Of a stretch of 64,000 nt of DNA, positions 34,689 through 44,901 are shown piece after piece. Within the stretch, counting starts at the first letter, position 1, and the number at the start of each line of letters is the position of its first letter. A program made the translations under genes and the position numbers. This stretch comes from Bretschneidera sinensis (Eukaryota > Streptophyta > Magnoliopsida > Brassicales > Akaniaceae). The stretch is from the NCBI GenBank assembly GCA_023935145.1, contig CM043700.1, positions 37,676,620-37,740,619 on the forward strand. Reading direction: 5' to 3'. The notes beneath the pieces are model-generated. The model was not told where the DNA came from. It saw only the letters and a program-made list of their open reading frames with translations, and did no database searches.

Positions 34689-35956
34689 TTGGTTACCAAG
34701 AAGCTACCGGTAGATTTGACTCATGCTATGAAGAACAAGATTAAAGCGGATGCAAAGTACTATGTGTGGGATGATCCATATATGTGGAAGCACTGCTCCG
34801 ATCAATTGATAAGAAAACGTGTACCCGAATCCGAATTCTCTTATATTCTTACCTTTTGTCATTCTTATGCATGCAAGGGACACTTTGGACCTAAGAGGAT
34901 GGCACTCAAGGTGCTTGATTGTGGTTTTTATTGGCCCTCGTTGTTTAAGGATGCATACCTCTTTTGCAAGTCATGTGATCGTTGTCAAAGAATAGGTAAC
35001 TTAGGTGCCCAGAATCAAATGCCAAAAACCCCGATACTTTTTGTTGAGATTTTTTATGTTTGGGTCATTGGTTTTGTGGGACCCATCTTCTTTTGGTAAT
35101 ATTTACATTTTACTTACTGTTGATTATGTCTTGAAATGGGTGGAAGCAAAAGCCACCAAAACTGATGATTCTAAAGTTGTTGTAGATTTTGTAAAGTTTA
35201 ATATCTTTGCAAGGTTTGGAACACCAAAGGCCATGATCAGTGACAGAGGTACACACTTTTGCAATCGATTGGTAGAAGAATTGTTGAAGAAGTATAACAT
35301 CAAACACAAAGTATCCACGACATATCATCCACAAACCAATGGGCAAGTTAAAGTGTCAAATCAATAAGTGAAATCCATACTTGAAATGACGATCAACCTG
35401 AATAGAAAAGATTAGAGTTCACACCTTGATGATGCACTTTGGGCTTATAGAACCACTTACAAGATGCCCATCGGTATGTCTTCTTATCATTTAGTTTATA
35501 GTAAGCCTTGCCATCTTTTGGTTGAATTAGATCACAAGGCATTTTGGGCGGTAAAGCAATGCAACATAGAGATGGATGTCGTGGGTGAGCAAAGAAAACT
35601 CCAACTGCAATAACTTGAGGAGATATGAAATGATGCCTATGAGAGTGCAGAACTTACAAAGAGAAAACTAAGGCGTTCAACGATAGGATGATTATGCGGA
35701 AAAACTTTAGCGTCGGGCAAAAAGTCCTTTTATTCCACTCATGCCTGAAGTTATTTCCAGGTAAGTTACGTTCCCGTTAGGTTGGACCTTTTATTGTTAT
35801 TAATGTTTTTCCTCACAGTGCAGTTGCAATCAAGAGTTTGAAAATCGACAAGGTCTTTAAGGTGAACGGGCATAGACTGAAGCCTTACTATGATTCGTTT
35901 GAGATGTATGGTGTAGAGGATGTATCACTCTATGAACCAACATATATTGATAAGTA
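34689..35956 (+). pseudogene. Integrase of element A
   Basis: HHCC zinc region (CHSYACKGHFG, CKSCDRC), core Asp in a VIGFVGP context where the expected first Asp is Gly, second Asp in AMISDRGTHF, YHPQTNGQVK, then stops (35365, about 35415 at a Trp codon) and the C-terminal domain ending near 35956 ([13 protein letters not shown]). A frame change occurs near 35090. Confidence 0.8.
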
Positions 35957-37657
35957 AAAAGGGCTACATGTCAGGCTGACGACACTAAACCAAACACTAA
36001 CTGGGAGGCAACCCAATTTTTTTGTTTTGTTTTTGTTTTTATTTTTATTTTTCATTTAGTTTTTAGTTTTTAGTTTGGTTCAGTTTATTTTATTTTTCAT
36101 AGCAATAAGGACATTGCCCCAATTTAGGTTAGGGGTGGATGATGTATTGCTATATTTTCATTATTTTTTTAAGCTCTTTATTTTATTTTTGTTTTTAGTT
36201 TTATTTTCCTTAGGATTTTAAGAGTTTTTAGCTTCATTTTCCTTAGAATTCTATTTTTTTTAAAATTAAAAAAATAAAAAGACTAAGTTTGATGTTTAGG
36301 TTGATTCATATCGTCAATGATGGTATATCAGGTGGCATTTGTTTGTAGTTTTCAATTAAGTTTAATTTTGCATGAGTTTAAGAGTGGGTTGTCTGTCTAG
36401 TCTGCAATTGTCTGAGATTTATACTATTCCTAAATATGATTGTGAGGATTGATAATCTTTGCATGCTTAGAGAAGCTTTATGTGGATTTTGATTTTATGA
36501 TTGATCTCAACAGACTCTAGAACCTATTTGATGATTACTTGAGGCGAAATTCTAGGATTCACACATTAAAGAGATGATTTAGGCTATTGTTGGATCATTT
36601 GAGCCTTTCTAGCCTACTCTTTTTCATTTTGGCTGCTAGTCACCCCTTTGAGCCATAATAAGAGACCATGTTTTTCTTATTTTTAACCCATTATAACCAA
36701 CCTCTTTTTTACCTTAAACACTATATTCTTATCCTTTAAGTGGACCTAAATGCACACATTAAAATAAATCATAAAGGGAGTTAGGAAATGAGTTGATTTT
36801 GAATACTACCACAACCCAAGTTATGAAAGATGATAGGTTGGGGGTTATGGCAAGTTATCAAAGAGTAGATTCAAAAAAAAAATCGAAAATGCATGAACGA
36901 AAATACATGGTTTGCAATAAATTAGGAATGGTTGAAAAGAGAAGAAAAAAAAGGGCTTGGTTGAAAAGATGAGTTCAATGATCAAGGAAAGTTAATGTTT
37001 AGGAATAGAGGCTCCTAGTGCTTTAAGATTGTGCTTCAAATAAGGTCATCTTACTTTGTTTGAATCCTATCCTTCGTTTGTAGCCATTACCCTAGCCTAA
37101 CATTACAACCTTGATAAAGTCATTTTGATCCCAAGTGGTGTGATAATCCTACATTAGTCGATAGTATTTCTGAAAAATAGGACTATGGAGTTTGACACAC
37201 ATAGTTCGTGATCATGATTAATACTTGTCCGCATAACACAATCCGAGCAATAAAACTAATCTTTCTGAATAATTGTACAAGGGAAGTGTTAGAGATTGAT
37301 GGCAAGAGTATGAGTGGACTTGTGAATCTAACTCTTGAATTTGTGTGATATCTGACAATACTGTTAATTATATGCCCTTTGCAATCTTATGAGACAGGAT
37401 TATGAATCAACCAAGGATTAAGTTTAATTCTTTAAGATGTTTGTGGGTATCATCGCTGGAAGCCCTCACGAGACAATACTCGTCCTATTTGGGCCATCGA
37501 TAGGTTTAAAGGCTTGTTGCATTCGCTACATGCAACCGTGCAATCGACGAAAGTGATTTATCTTAGCTTAGGAGTAGTTTTGATTTTTGGTTTTGGTTGG
37601 AGGTGATTTTTAGATGCTTGACTTGCTAGAGGCTAACAAGGAGATAGTTGGGGGTTG
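35957..37657 (+). other. 3' noncoding region and PPT of element A
   Basis: No ORF above noise and no recognisable env. It begins with GGCTGACGACACTAAAC and GGGAGGCAACCCA, motifs also seen in related form after pol in B and C. T-rich and A-rich stretches follow. It ends in a G-rich PPT (GAGATAGTTGGGGGTTG, 37641-37657). Confidence 0.65.
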
Positions 37658-39310
37658 TGATGAGTACTTGAAAATACACTAATACTTAGTGATTTATCGG
37701 TATTATTGGTGGGAAATTAGATTTAAATCTCTCATTTTTACTTAATTGTCTTAAAATATGTTTTTCCGAATTTTGGTGTATTTTCAGGTCACAAGTGCTT
37801 AAAAATAATATTTGAATAAAAAAATAATATTGGCAAGGAGATCTGAAACATCTGGGATCAAACGGTTCGAAAATCAAAGTTAGAATGAGAGAGATGACGT
37901 CGTTTTATCAAAGGAAAATAGCTGAATTTGAAGAGGGACACGGCCGCGACCCGCATTGCTGGAGAGGCAATAATAAAAAAAATAAAAAAAAAAACCTAAT
38001 GAATATTGTGAGCCTCCATATATATACCAGTTTTACTTGTGCTGCACTTTTTCCTATTTTGTATCATATTTCCTTTTAGTTACTTTCCTATTTCATGTTT
38101 TCCTAGTAATAAAAGTATTTCCCATTTCAATGTCTTTTCTTATCCTAGGCTGCACTTTTTCCTAGTTTGTGTCATATTTCCTTTTGGTTACTTTCCTATT
38201 TCATGTTTTCCTAGTCGTAGAAGTATTTCCCATTTCAGTGTCTTTCCTTTTCTTAGAATAAGTAGTATTATTGTACTTTCCTTTTCTTTTCTAGGAGTTT
38301 GCCTATATAAGGTCGACTGCCTTTGCCTTGTGAAAAAAAAAAGATTTTTCCTAGACAAAAAAAAAAAAGAAGAGAAAATTGGGAAGAATGTAGCTATTAT
38401 TGGTGATCAATGAGATTCATCTGCATAGAAAACATTTCAAGATTATTGTTGTTCGCTTTCATTCTTCATTCTTCCCATCTTTCATGTTTTTGAATATTTA
38501 TTTTGTTTTTAATTTTAGGATTATGTCTAGCTAATTTTATTTATGGTTAAGAATGATTTCAAAGCCCTAAACAAGATTTTGTGGTTGAATATTTAGAGAT
38601 TATTATCTATATTTCTAACAAAATTGTTTATGTTATTCCATAATAATTGTTTATGATTATTATTTTATTTTATTCGGGATAGCCAACCAAATGAAATTGG
38701 GTAATTATCTATTGCCAGGTTAGGAATCTTGATCCGTAATTCTCTTGAATTTCTTATCAATTGTAGCAATTAGTAATCACTGATGATGGGATATTTTCGT
38801 GTGATTATTATATGGAACATAACTTAAGATAAATGAATCAAGCTTATGCATTTGTTTTTTGGACCAACCTATCTTTCTTAACCTAATGCTTCTATTAAAT
38901 TAAATTTAGAGAGTTTATCCTAAGTTATTAATAGATAGAGATTAAGTAAATAGCTTGTTTTACTTAATGACAAACTAAGGAAAGATTGGAGTAATATGGC
39001 TTATTATTATCTACGGTTGGTAATTTTATTAGGAAATTGGGGATTACTCTGATATTGATTCATTATTTCATGTCTAGTGGTGGAGAATGATCAGTTGACC
39101 ACTTTTCTCATTATTGTTACAAAGTTTATTCAATTTTGAATCATATTTTAGTTGTTTTTCATTATTCGTAATTTTTAGTTACTCATTTAAAAAAAAACAT
39201 CAATTGGTTTATTAGGTTGTTTTGAATTTAATTTAGTTTAATTATTTATATTTTTTTAACAATTAAGTATTTAATCAAATTAATTTACACTTATGTTTTT
39301 TGGCGGGCCA
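37658..39310 (+). repeat. 3' LTR of element A
   Basis: 1653 bp, TGATGAGTAC...GGCGGGCCA, uninterrupted partner of the 5' LTR. TATA box 38304-38310; 108-bp duplication 38041-38258. It has lost 75 bp between two AATTAATTTACA repeats (one copy left at 39278-39289). Followed by TSD AGGAC (39311-39315). Confidence 0.9.
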
Positions 39311-39315
39311 AGGAC

Positions 39316-39738
39316 ATCGCAGACTCTCTATCCTACACTAGCATTCCTCAAAGTGTACTATTTCAGAATCCAGTATACACGTCTGATAACCTCGAGCTCC
39401 CTTATCTTCAGCTTATTCGGCACGTAATTTGCCCCAAATGACTATTGTACCCTATCTTCTACCCTCATGTCTCCCATGAGCTCGGCCAAGACATTATCTT
39501 CCCCATCCTCAGAAAAAGAATCATCTTCTTCTTTCTCCTCCTCTTCCTCTTCCCCAGCCTCATAGGGAACCGTTGCCAATGGTCCCTCTTAGGCGCTATC
39601 ATCTCCTGAGGCCTCACCCTCACTAGAGACTTGGTCCAAACCCATGTCCCTATCCAGCTCCCTGGACAGTGCCTCACTATCCTCACTACAACTACAACTA
39701 CCACTAGATCTATCGTGGTGACCACCTACCGAAGACAT
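39316..39738 (-). pseudogene. Antisense ORF of a Tat element, N-terminal part
   Basis: On the minus strand ATG at 39738 starts MSSVGGHHDRSSGSCSCSED, a very acidic Ser/Glu-rich N-terminus (EEEEEEKEEDD), then the start of the family core (ANYVPNKLKIRELEVIRRVY). Stops at about 39590, 39441 and in the next lines. The frame continues across the element A insertion at 11906 (CDVL|PS). See 10482-11906 for family and role. Confidence 0.65.
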
Positions 39739-40462
39739 TATAAGAGTAGAAAAGGGAAAAGTCACCAACAAGGCAGATCACCACGGTAATTCCGAGCACT
39801 TCAACACCAACTACGAGCAAGCACACCTCGAACCTCCTCCACACAACCAAAAGATCTCAAACTCTGGCTGACTCCACGGGCTCTCAAACTTTGGTTGACT
39901 CCGAGGGCTCTAAAAATTTTCTCTCTAAATGCAAATGAAGTGAAGTGAAGTGAAGAAATGAGAGGAAACTCATCTCTTATATAGAAGCTTGGGCGTGATT
40001 AATGAGGGGGATTAACTCCACCCCAGCTGTAAAGACGCCATGTTTGGCATAATCAAAGAAATATGCCACCGTTTGGTTCCCCAAAATAGTCAGCTTGTTC
40101 CCTAAGGCGACTGAAGGTGTACCGTTAAGTGCATGCGCCGCCTTTACACTCCCCAAAACGACGATCTAACGCTTCAGCATTAAATGCCTCCGTAGAATAT
40201 TCTAGAACTGCCCAACGATCCAGCATTGAATGTCTCCACATAGTGTTCTGAAGCAAGGCCAAAAGATTTTGCGGGCCCAAAGCGAAAGAAATTGTGGGCT
40301 CAAAGCAAAAGAAATTGCCCAAAGTCCTTTTATGGGCCCAAAGCAAAAGAAATTGCCCAAAGGCCCCCCATTGGCCCAAAAATAGAAAAAGAACACAAAA
40401 GTCTCATATGGGCCCAAGAGAAAGGAAGACGACAGCCCAAGAAACTATGAAGGCCCACTCCC
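39739..40462 (+). other. Tat 3' spacer with GGCCCAAAG repeats
   Basis: Region between the antisense ORF start and the presumed 3' LTR. It holds irregular repeats of GGGCCCAAAGCAAAAGAAAT (about 40273-40445). On the minus strand this is the promoter side of the antisense ORF. No ORF is supported. Confidence 0.5.
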
Positions 40463-40470
40463 TGTTGAAG

Positions 40471-40955
40471 ATCTCCAAGGCTGAGCATTTTGACTGAGGC
40501 TCATATGCTCGGTTCCATGTCTCCAAGGTCAAGCATTTTGACTGAGGCTCACATGCTTGGTCTCATGTCTCCAAAGTCGAGCATTTTAACTAAGGCTCAC
40601 ATGCTCGGTTCCAGGTCTCCAAGGTCGAGCATTTTGACTGAGGCTCATATGCTCGACTCCACGTCTCCAAGGTCGAGCATTTTGATTAAGGCTCATATGC
40701 TCAGTCCCACATCTCCAAGGCCGAGCATTTTGACTAAGGCTCATATGCTCGATCCTATGTCTACAAAGCTTAGCATTTTGATTGAGGCTAATATGCTCGG
40801 TCCCATGTCTCTAAGGCTGAGCATTTTGACTGAAGCTCATATGCACGGTCCCATGTCTCCAAGGCTGAGCATTCCGATTGAGCCTCATATGCTCGGTTCC
40901 ATGTCTCCAAGGTTGAGCATTCCGATTGAGCCTCATATGCTAGGTCCCAGGCTTC
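40471..40955 (+). repeat. 48-bp minisatellite, 10 copies
   Basis: Units start at 40481, 40529, 40577, 40625, 40673, 40721, 40769, 40817, 40865 and 40913. Each holds an inverted repeat (GAGCAT ... ATGCTC) around TTTGACTGAGGCTCAT and a spacer with CATGTCTCCAAGG. Because 48 is a multiple of 3, the array stays open in frame (16-residue repeats); I regard this as incidental. Confidence 0.85.
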
Positions 40956-41312
40956 ATAGGCCAGGGCACGCAGCCAACGACACAAAGCTCCATTATACTT
41001 CCTCAAGCACATAAATATACTTAAAGAAGTGGAGGGCCTCTGATGCAGTAAATAATTCACTCTCTAGTAGCCTGATGATACGTGGATGACACCTCCTTCA
41101 ATGACCAGATGATACATGGCAACATCAATAACGGGCACGTAGTAGAGCGAGTGACAAAGCCGTAATCACTAACAAGTTTCTCACACGCAAAAATGGAAGC
41201 AAGATTTCAAGGATTGCGTCGTCTTTGAACATGTAATAAGTCCCTTTGAAGAAAAGCGGGATCTCAGGGATCGCATCGTACCAAGCACGAAATGAATTGA
41301 CTCCCCAAACTG

Positions 41313-41322
41313 CTATAAAAAG
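41313..41322 (+). promoter_or_regulatory. TATA box in the presumed Tat LTR
   Basis: TATAAAAAGG, about 850 bp into the presumed LTR and upstream of the leader-like CACCACCAC segment. Confidence 0.5.
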
Positions 41323-41591
41323 GCCCTAAGTACGCGGATCTCAACACGATTCAGTTGCATCATGAACACCACCACTACTGCTATCATCTCCATATTCTCA
41401 CTATCAAAAGCATCAGAGAGTCATCGCAGGCACCACCCCCCTCTTCCTCCGGCGACTCTTTAGTTCATTGTTCTCTTCTTATGCAGAACTAAGGGTTCCA
41501 GATCTCCAGCTCAACGATAGATTTTCAATATCCACAAAAAGTGTATATAGATATATATACACACAAACGAACATGATCGTCTTTGTCAGCA

Positions 41592-44475
41592 CCAAAAAAA
41601 TGTTAAGTATGCTTTTCACTCTTGTTCTTTTCAGCCACTAATGACGCAACATGATAACTTTGCAATAAGCATTATCTAGAATTTGGACCCAGCGAACCAG
41701 ATATGGCATTGACAGAAACATAAAAACCAGACGACATGTTCCATTTTGGGTATTATTCCAAAAAAAATTAGTTGTATAAATGGATAATACGATACTTTTC
41801 CTTATTCCAATATGAGCACATAATCGTAAGGCAGACATCGTTGGACCTAATGTCAATGTAAAGATGATTGACCAGTTCGAAAGGAAATGGGCCTTCCTTT
41901 TCATCGGCAATGGTCTGGTCCAATAAAAAACTACAAAACCAACTAACCTATTATAAATCCTTTTCAAAAAAAAAAAAAAGAAGAAAAAACCTATTATAAA
42001 TCAAAACTCTAGATTATGACGTTTTAGCCTAATGACCACAACTGGTTCTCATCGATTTTAAAGTAGTACCATTCGTTTTGACTTATTTCAATAGAAAGAA
42101 TCAATATAACAAACTTTTTTTTAATTACATTAACCTTTTAATAACTTACATTAATTATAATTATCAAAATGCATTATAAGAGCCCGTAACCTCATTTTTT
42201 CCCCATATTTTTTTACAAATCAATCATTGCTCTCTCTACAACTCACTTTCTAAAAAGCATTTAGGCCAGGTTTGAGTATGACTTATTTTGATATTAAATT
42301 ATTTTTTTAAATGTGGATTGAAGATTTAAATGAGAAGAACAAAAATATCACATTACTAATGATAAAGATGGGGTATGAAAAGGGATTACAATTAACTAAA
42401 AAGAAAAAAGGTAAATGAGTATTTTTCATGTCCTTTCTCACAAGTGCGTCCTATCCATGTTTTAGAGGTCCTCACGCGCGCCTTCATCTCTTTGATCATT
42501 GACTTTTTTTTACATCAACAACAAATAAATAATATCAAAAAAAAAAATAATGATACAGTAAACCTAATTTCGTAAGAATTATCATAGAACTAAAAAAATT
42601 TACAGTGATCATATAAAAAATTCACACTGACTGCCGCTTTTGAACCTTCGCTATGTTAAGCTGCCACATGAATTTCATTATGTTGAAGAGCAAAAGCAAC
42701 CAGTAAATTTAAACACAAAACTCAACACAGACCCTGACTAATTGGGATTTACTCTCCTCCCAAAGTACATGGCCCCACAGGAGCACCCGCACGATTTTCT
42801 TTTCTTTTTATTTATTTCCCTTTTCCCAAGTTTATTCTTCTTCTTTTTTCATTATTTATATGCTCAAGTTTATTGTTTTTCTTATTTTTCGTTGTCTAAC
42901 ACAACACAGGATCCATGTTTCTTTGTTATCCACCATTTACAGTTTTGGTTTTCTTTAAGAAAAACTTCTTCTCCTTTTTCCGCATATTTGCAATTAAGTT
43001 CTCGATGGGCACAAGACCAACCATAGAAAATCATCGTGATAAAAAGTATTCCTTTCTATAAACCCACTGTCAATAACTCAAATTTCATCAAAACTTAAAA
43101 CTAATTCATGAATGAAGTAAAAAAAAATAAGAAAAACCTAAATTAAGTACCCAACTGAAAATTGGTGAAAATGAAGACAAACCCAAAATCTAAATCCATG
43201 AAAAAAAACCCAAAAACAAAATTTTAACTTTCAAAAAATTATAAAGTTAGATCAAATATACTTGTCCAACTATTTTAACTTCTTTAAAATTCTTCATATT
43301 ACGTTTTTAAAATCCTTAACACAGCCCCAATTTTGCTAATCAAAGCACCCAACAAGACTTCGAAGTTGAAGTAAACTCCAATAATTGCAGTGAGAACAAA
43401 ATTTCTTGAATGCATGCAGACTTGTAGAGGCTTGATTGAAAATTTCGTTGGATATCGGTATTTAGAGCAAGGAATACGTTCACCTCCAAACATAAAACGG
43501 CGAAGGGCAGAAAGATTAATTGGTGGTACACTAAATGAGCGGACGAAAATGGAGTCAAACGGCCAAAGTTCGTCATTAATAAGTTAGAGACGATGACAAC
43601 AATGAATCTCATAGCGTGGTTAAGATTGAGACGTTTCGAAAAGATATGAAATCGTATGTCTTTTTGCTTTAGAAAAACTTATTTTATTGATTGTTTTTCA
43701 TTGCTAACTATAACTGGTATTAATGATTTTCCTGTTTGTGATTTTTATTGTGAAAAAAAAAAATCACCTTTTATACTCGAGCAAAATTTTATAAACTTAG
43801 GTAAAGTTTTTTTTTTTTTTTTTCACCAAATTGAAACTTCTGCTGTAGTTAAAGACCCAAAAATGGTGTAAAAAAGGTAATTGATTATGAAACGATACCT
43901 TTTCCTTTTAATTAAGAAGTGATTTTTTTTATATGAAATTGATAAGGAGAAGATAGAAGTCTCATTAAATTTATAAAATTTAAAATGAAGTATTAATTTT
44001 TTGATTAAATTATGAATTTAATTTATAAGTATATTTTAAAAGTCGAATTGTTATACTCCTTATACATTAATTATTTCAATTTAGTATATTATCTCTCAAA
44101 TCAACAAAATCACTTTGCTTCGATGAAAATTCAGTTGAAGCGTTCAACGGAAATCCACCATAAAGGTCATAGAATAACAAAGTTTTTAATGGAAACTGAA
44201 ATAATATGTAGACACTTCCTCCAAACATATTTTTTTTTATTGATTATAAAATGATAATTATTATTTAAGTTTCATGATTACAACTTTTACATGCAAAGAA
44301 ACTGTTTTTATTTTGTTTTTTAGGCACATTCATGTGCCCACAGAAATATATGCAAAATCCAAAAGTAAACGGAAGTGAGGCACCTAATAAATATTAAATA
44401 TTAATGAAAACGAATAAATGATAAAATAAAAAATAAAAAAAAATAGAGAATATTGAGAAGGGGAATTACAAAAGA
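41592..44475. other. Intergenic, upstream of the ZIP gene
   Basis: AT-rich single-copy-looking DNA with poly-A and poly-T runs (for example 41968-41990, 43808-43823). Short ORFs at 42742-43026, 43340-43612 and 43390-43587 have no recognisable domain. No gene or repeat family is identified here. Confidence 0.5.
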
Positions 44476-44485
44476 ATGTCGACAT
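44476..44485. promoter_or_regulatory. Zinc-deficiency response element 1 (ZDRE)
   Basis: ATGTCGACAT, a perfect match to the palindromic RTGTCGACAY site bound by bZIP19/bZIP23 of Arabidopsis. It lies 426 bp upstream of the ZIP start codon. Confidence 0.8.
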
Positions 44486-44582
44486 TTGGCGCTCATTCTC
44501 TTACAAAAAAGTCTTAACTGCAGTTTGCCAACGCCTCCTCTAGAAAAATTCTATCCCTTCATGCCTTCCTTTTCGTCAAATC

Positions 44583-44592
44583 ATGTCGACAT
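44583..44592. promoter_or_regulatory. Zinc-deficiency response element 2 (ZDRE)
   Basis: Second perfect ATGTCGACAT, 107 bp after the first and 319 bp upstream of the ZIP start codon. Two such sites are the known arrangement in the Arabidopsis ZIP4 promoter. Confidence 0.8.
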
Positions 44593-44901
44593 TCCATCTC
44601 TCAACCGACTGTGTTTTGCTACCATACTAAAGCACTACAAGAAGATTGTTTACTCTGTTGGCTGAGCTCAGAATAATATCATTATCATCATCGTGATTAA
44701 AAAGATTCGTTCTGTTCATCTTTTTTGTGTACTTTTATATGCAATCAAAAAAACCCTAATCAATACCAAACTCTGCATTTCCACCTCTCCATGTTATTCA
44801 TCGAAGTGTGTACTTCCTTATCTTTCATGGGATGCATTTCTCTCCTATCTCTCTCTCAATATGTTCTCTTTAATCATATGATTTATTCCTTTCGATTAAC
44901 G

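Larger units (their letters stand above)
11907..39310 (+). mobile_element. Athila-like Ty3/gypsy element A carrying four nested insertions
   Basis: Full structure with 5-bp TSD AGGAC, 5' LTR (11907-15888, interrupted), PBS, gag, protease, RT/RNase H, integrase, 3' noncoding region, PPT and 3' LTR (37658-39310). Insertions are a Tekay-type solo LTR (13329-15530), element C (16322-26041), a CRM-like element (26788-30592) and solo LTR D (31928-33156). Removing them leaves roughly 12-13 kb, a usual Athila size. Gag and pol carry many stops, several of them Trp codons changed to TAG/TGA. Confidence 0.9.
40463..41591 (+). repeat. Probable 3' LTR of the Tat-lineage element
   Basis: TGTTGAAGAT...TTTGTCAGCA. 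It holds a 10-copy 48-bp array, then a TATA box (TATAAAAAGG, 41313-41322) and a leader-like segment rich in CACCACC. The + strand TATA and location beyond the antisense ORF support a + strand Tat 3' LTR. The left border is uncertain because no clear polypurine tract is seen, and the partner LTR is outside the window. Confidence 0.5.

Noticed and set aside
35957..37657. Possible env-like gene in element A
   Set aside because: No ORF longer than background and no signal peptide or TM pattern; the same holds for 23213-24779 in C.
40471..40955. Array considered as a CRISPR locus
   Set aside because: Units are contiguous 48-bp tandem copies without unique spacers, in a plant retroelement LTR, and no cas genes are present.
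40490..41014. 174-codon + strand ORF with 16-residue repeats
   Set aside because: It follows the 48-bp array, whose length is a multiple of 3; no start context, conserved domain or homologue suggests translation.
43340..43612. Short ORFs on both strands near 43.4 kb
   Set aside because: No recognisable domain, overlapping frames on both strands, no splice or promoter support.
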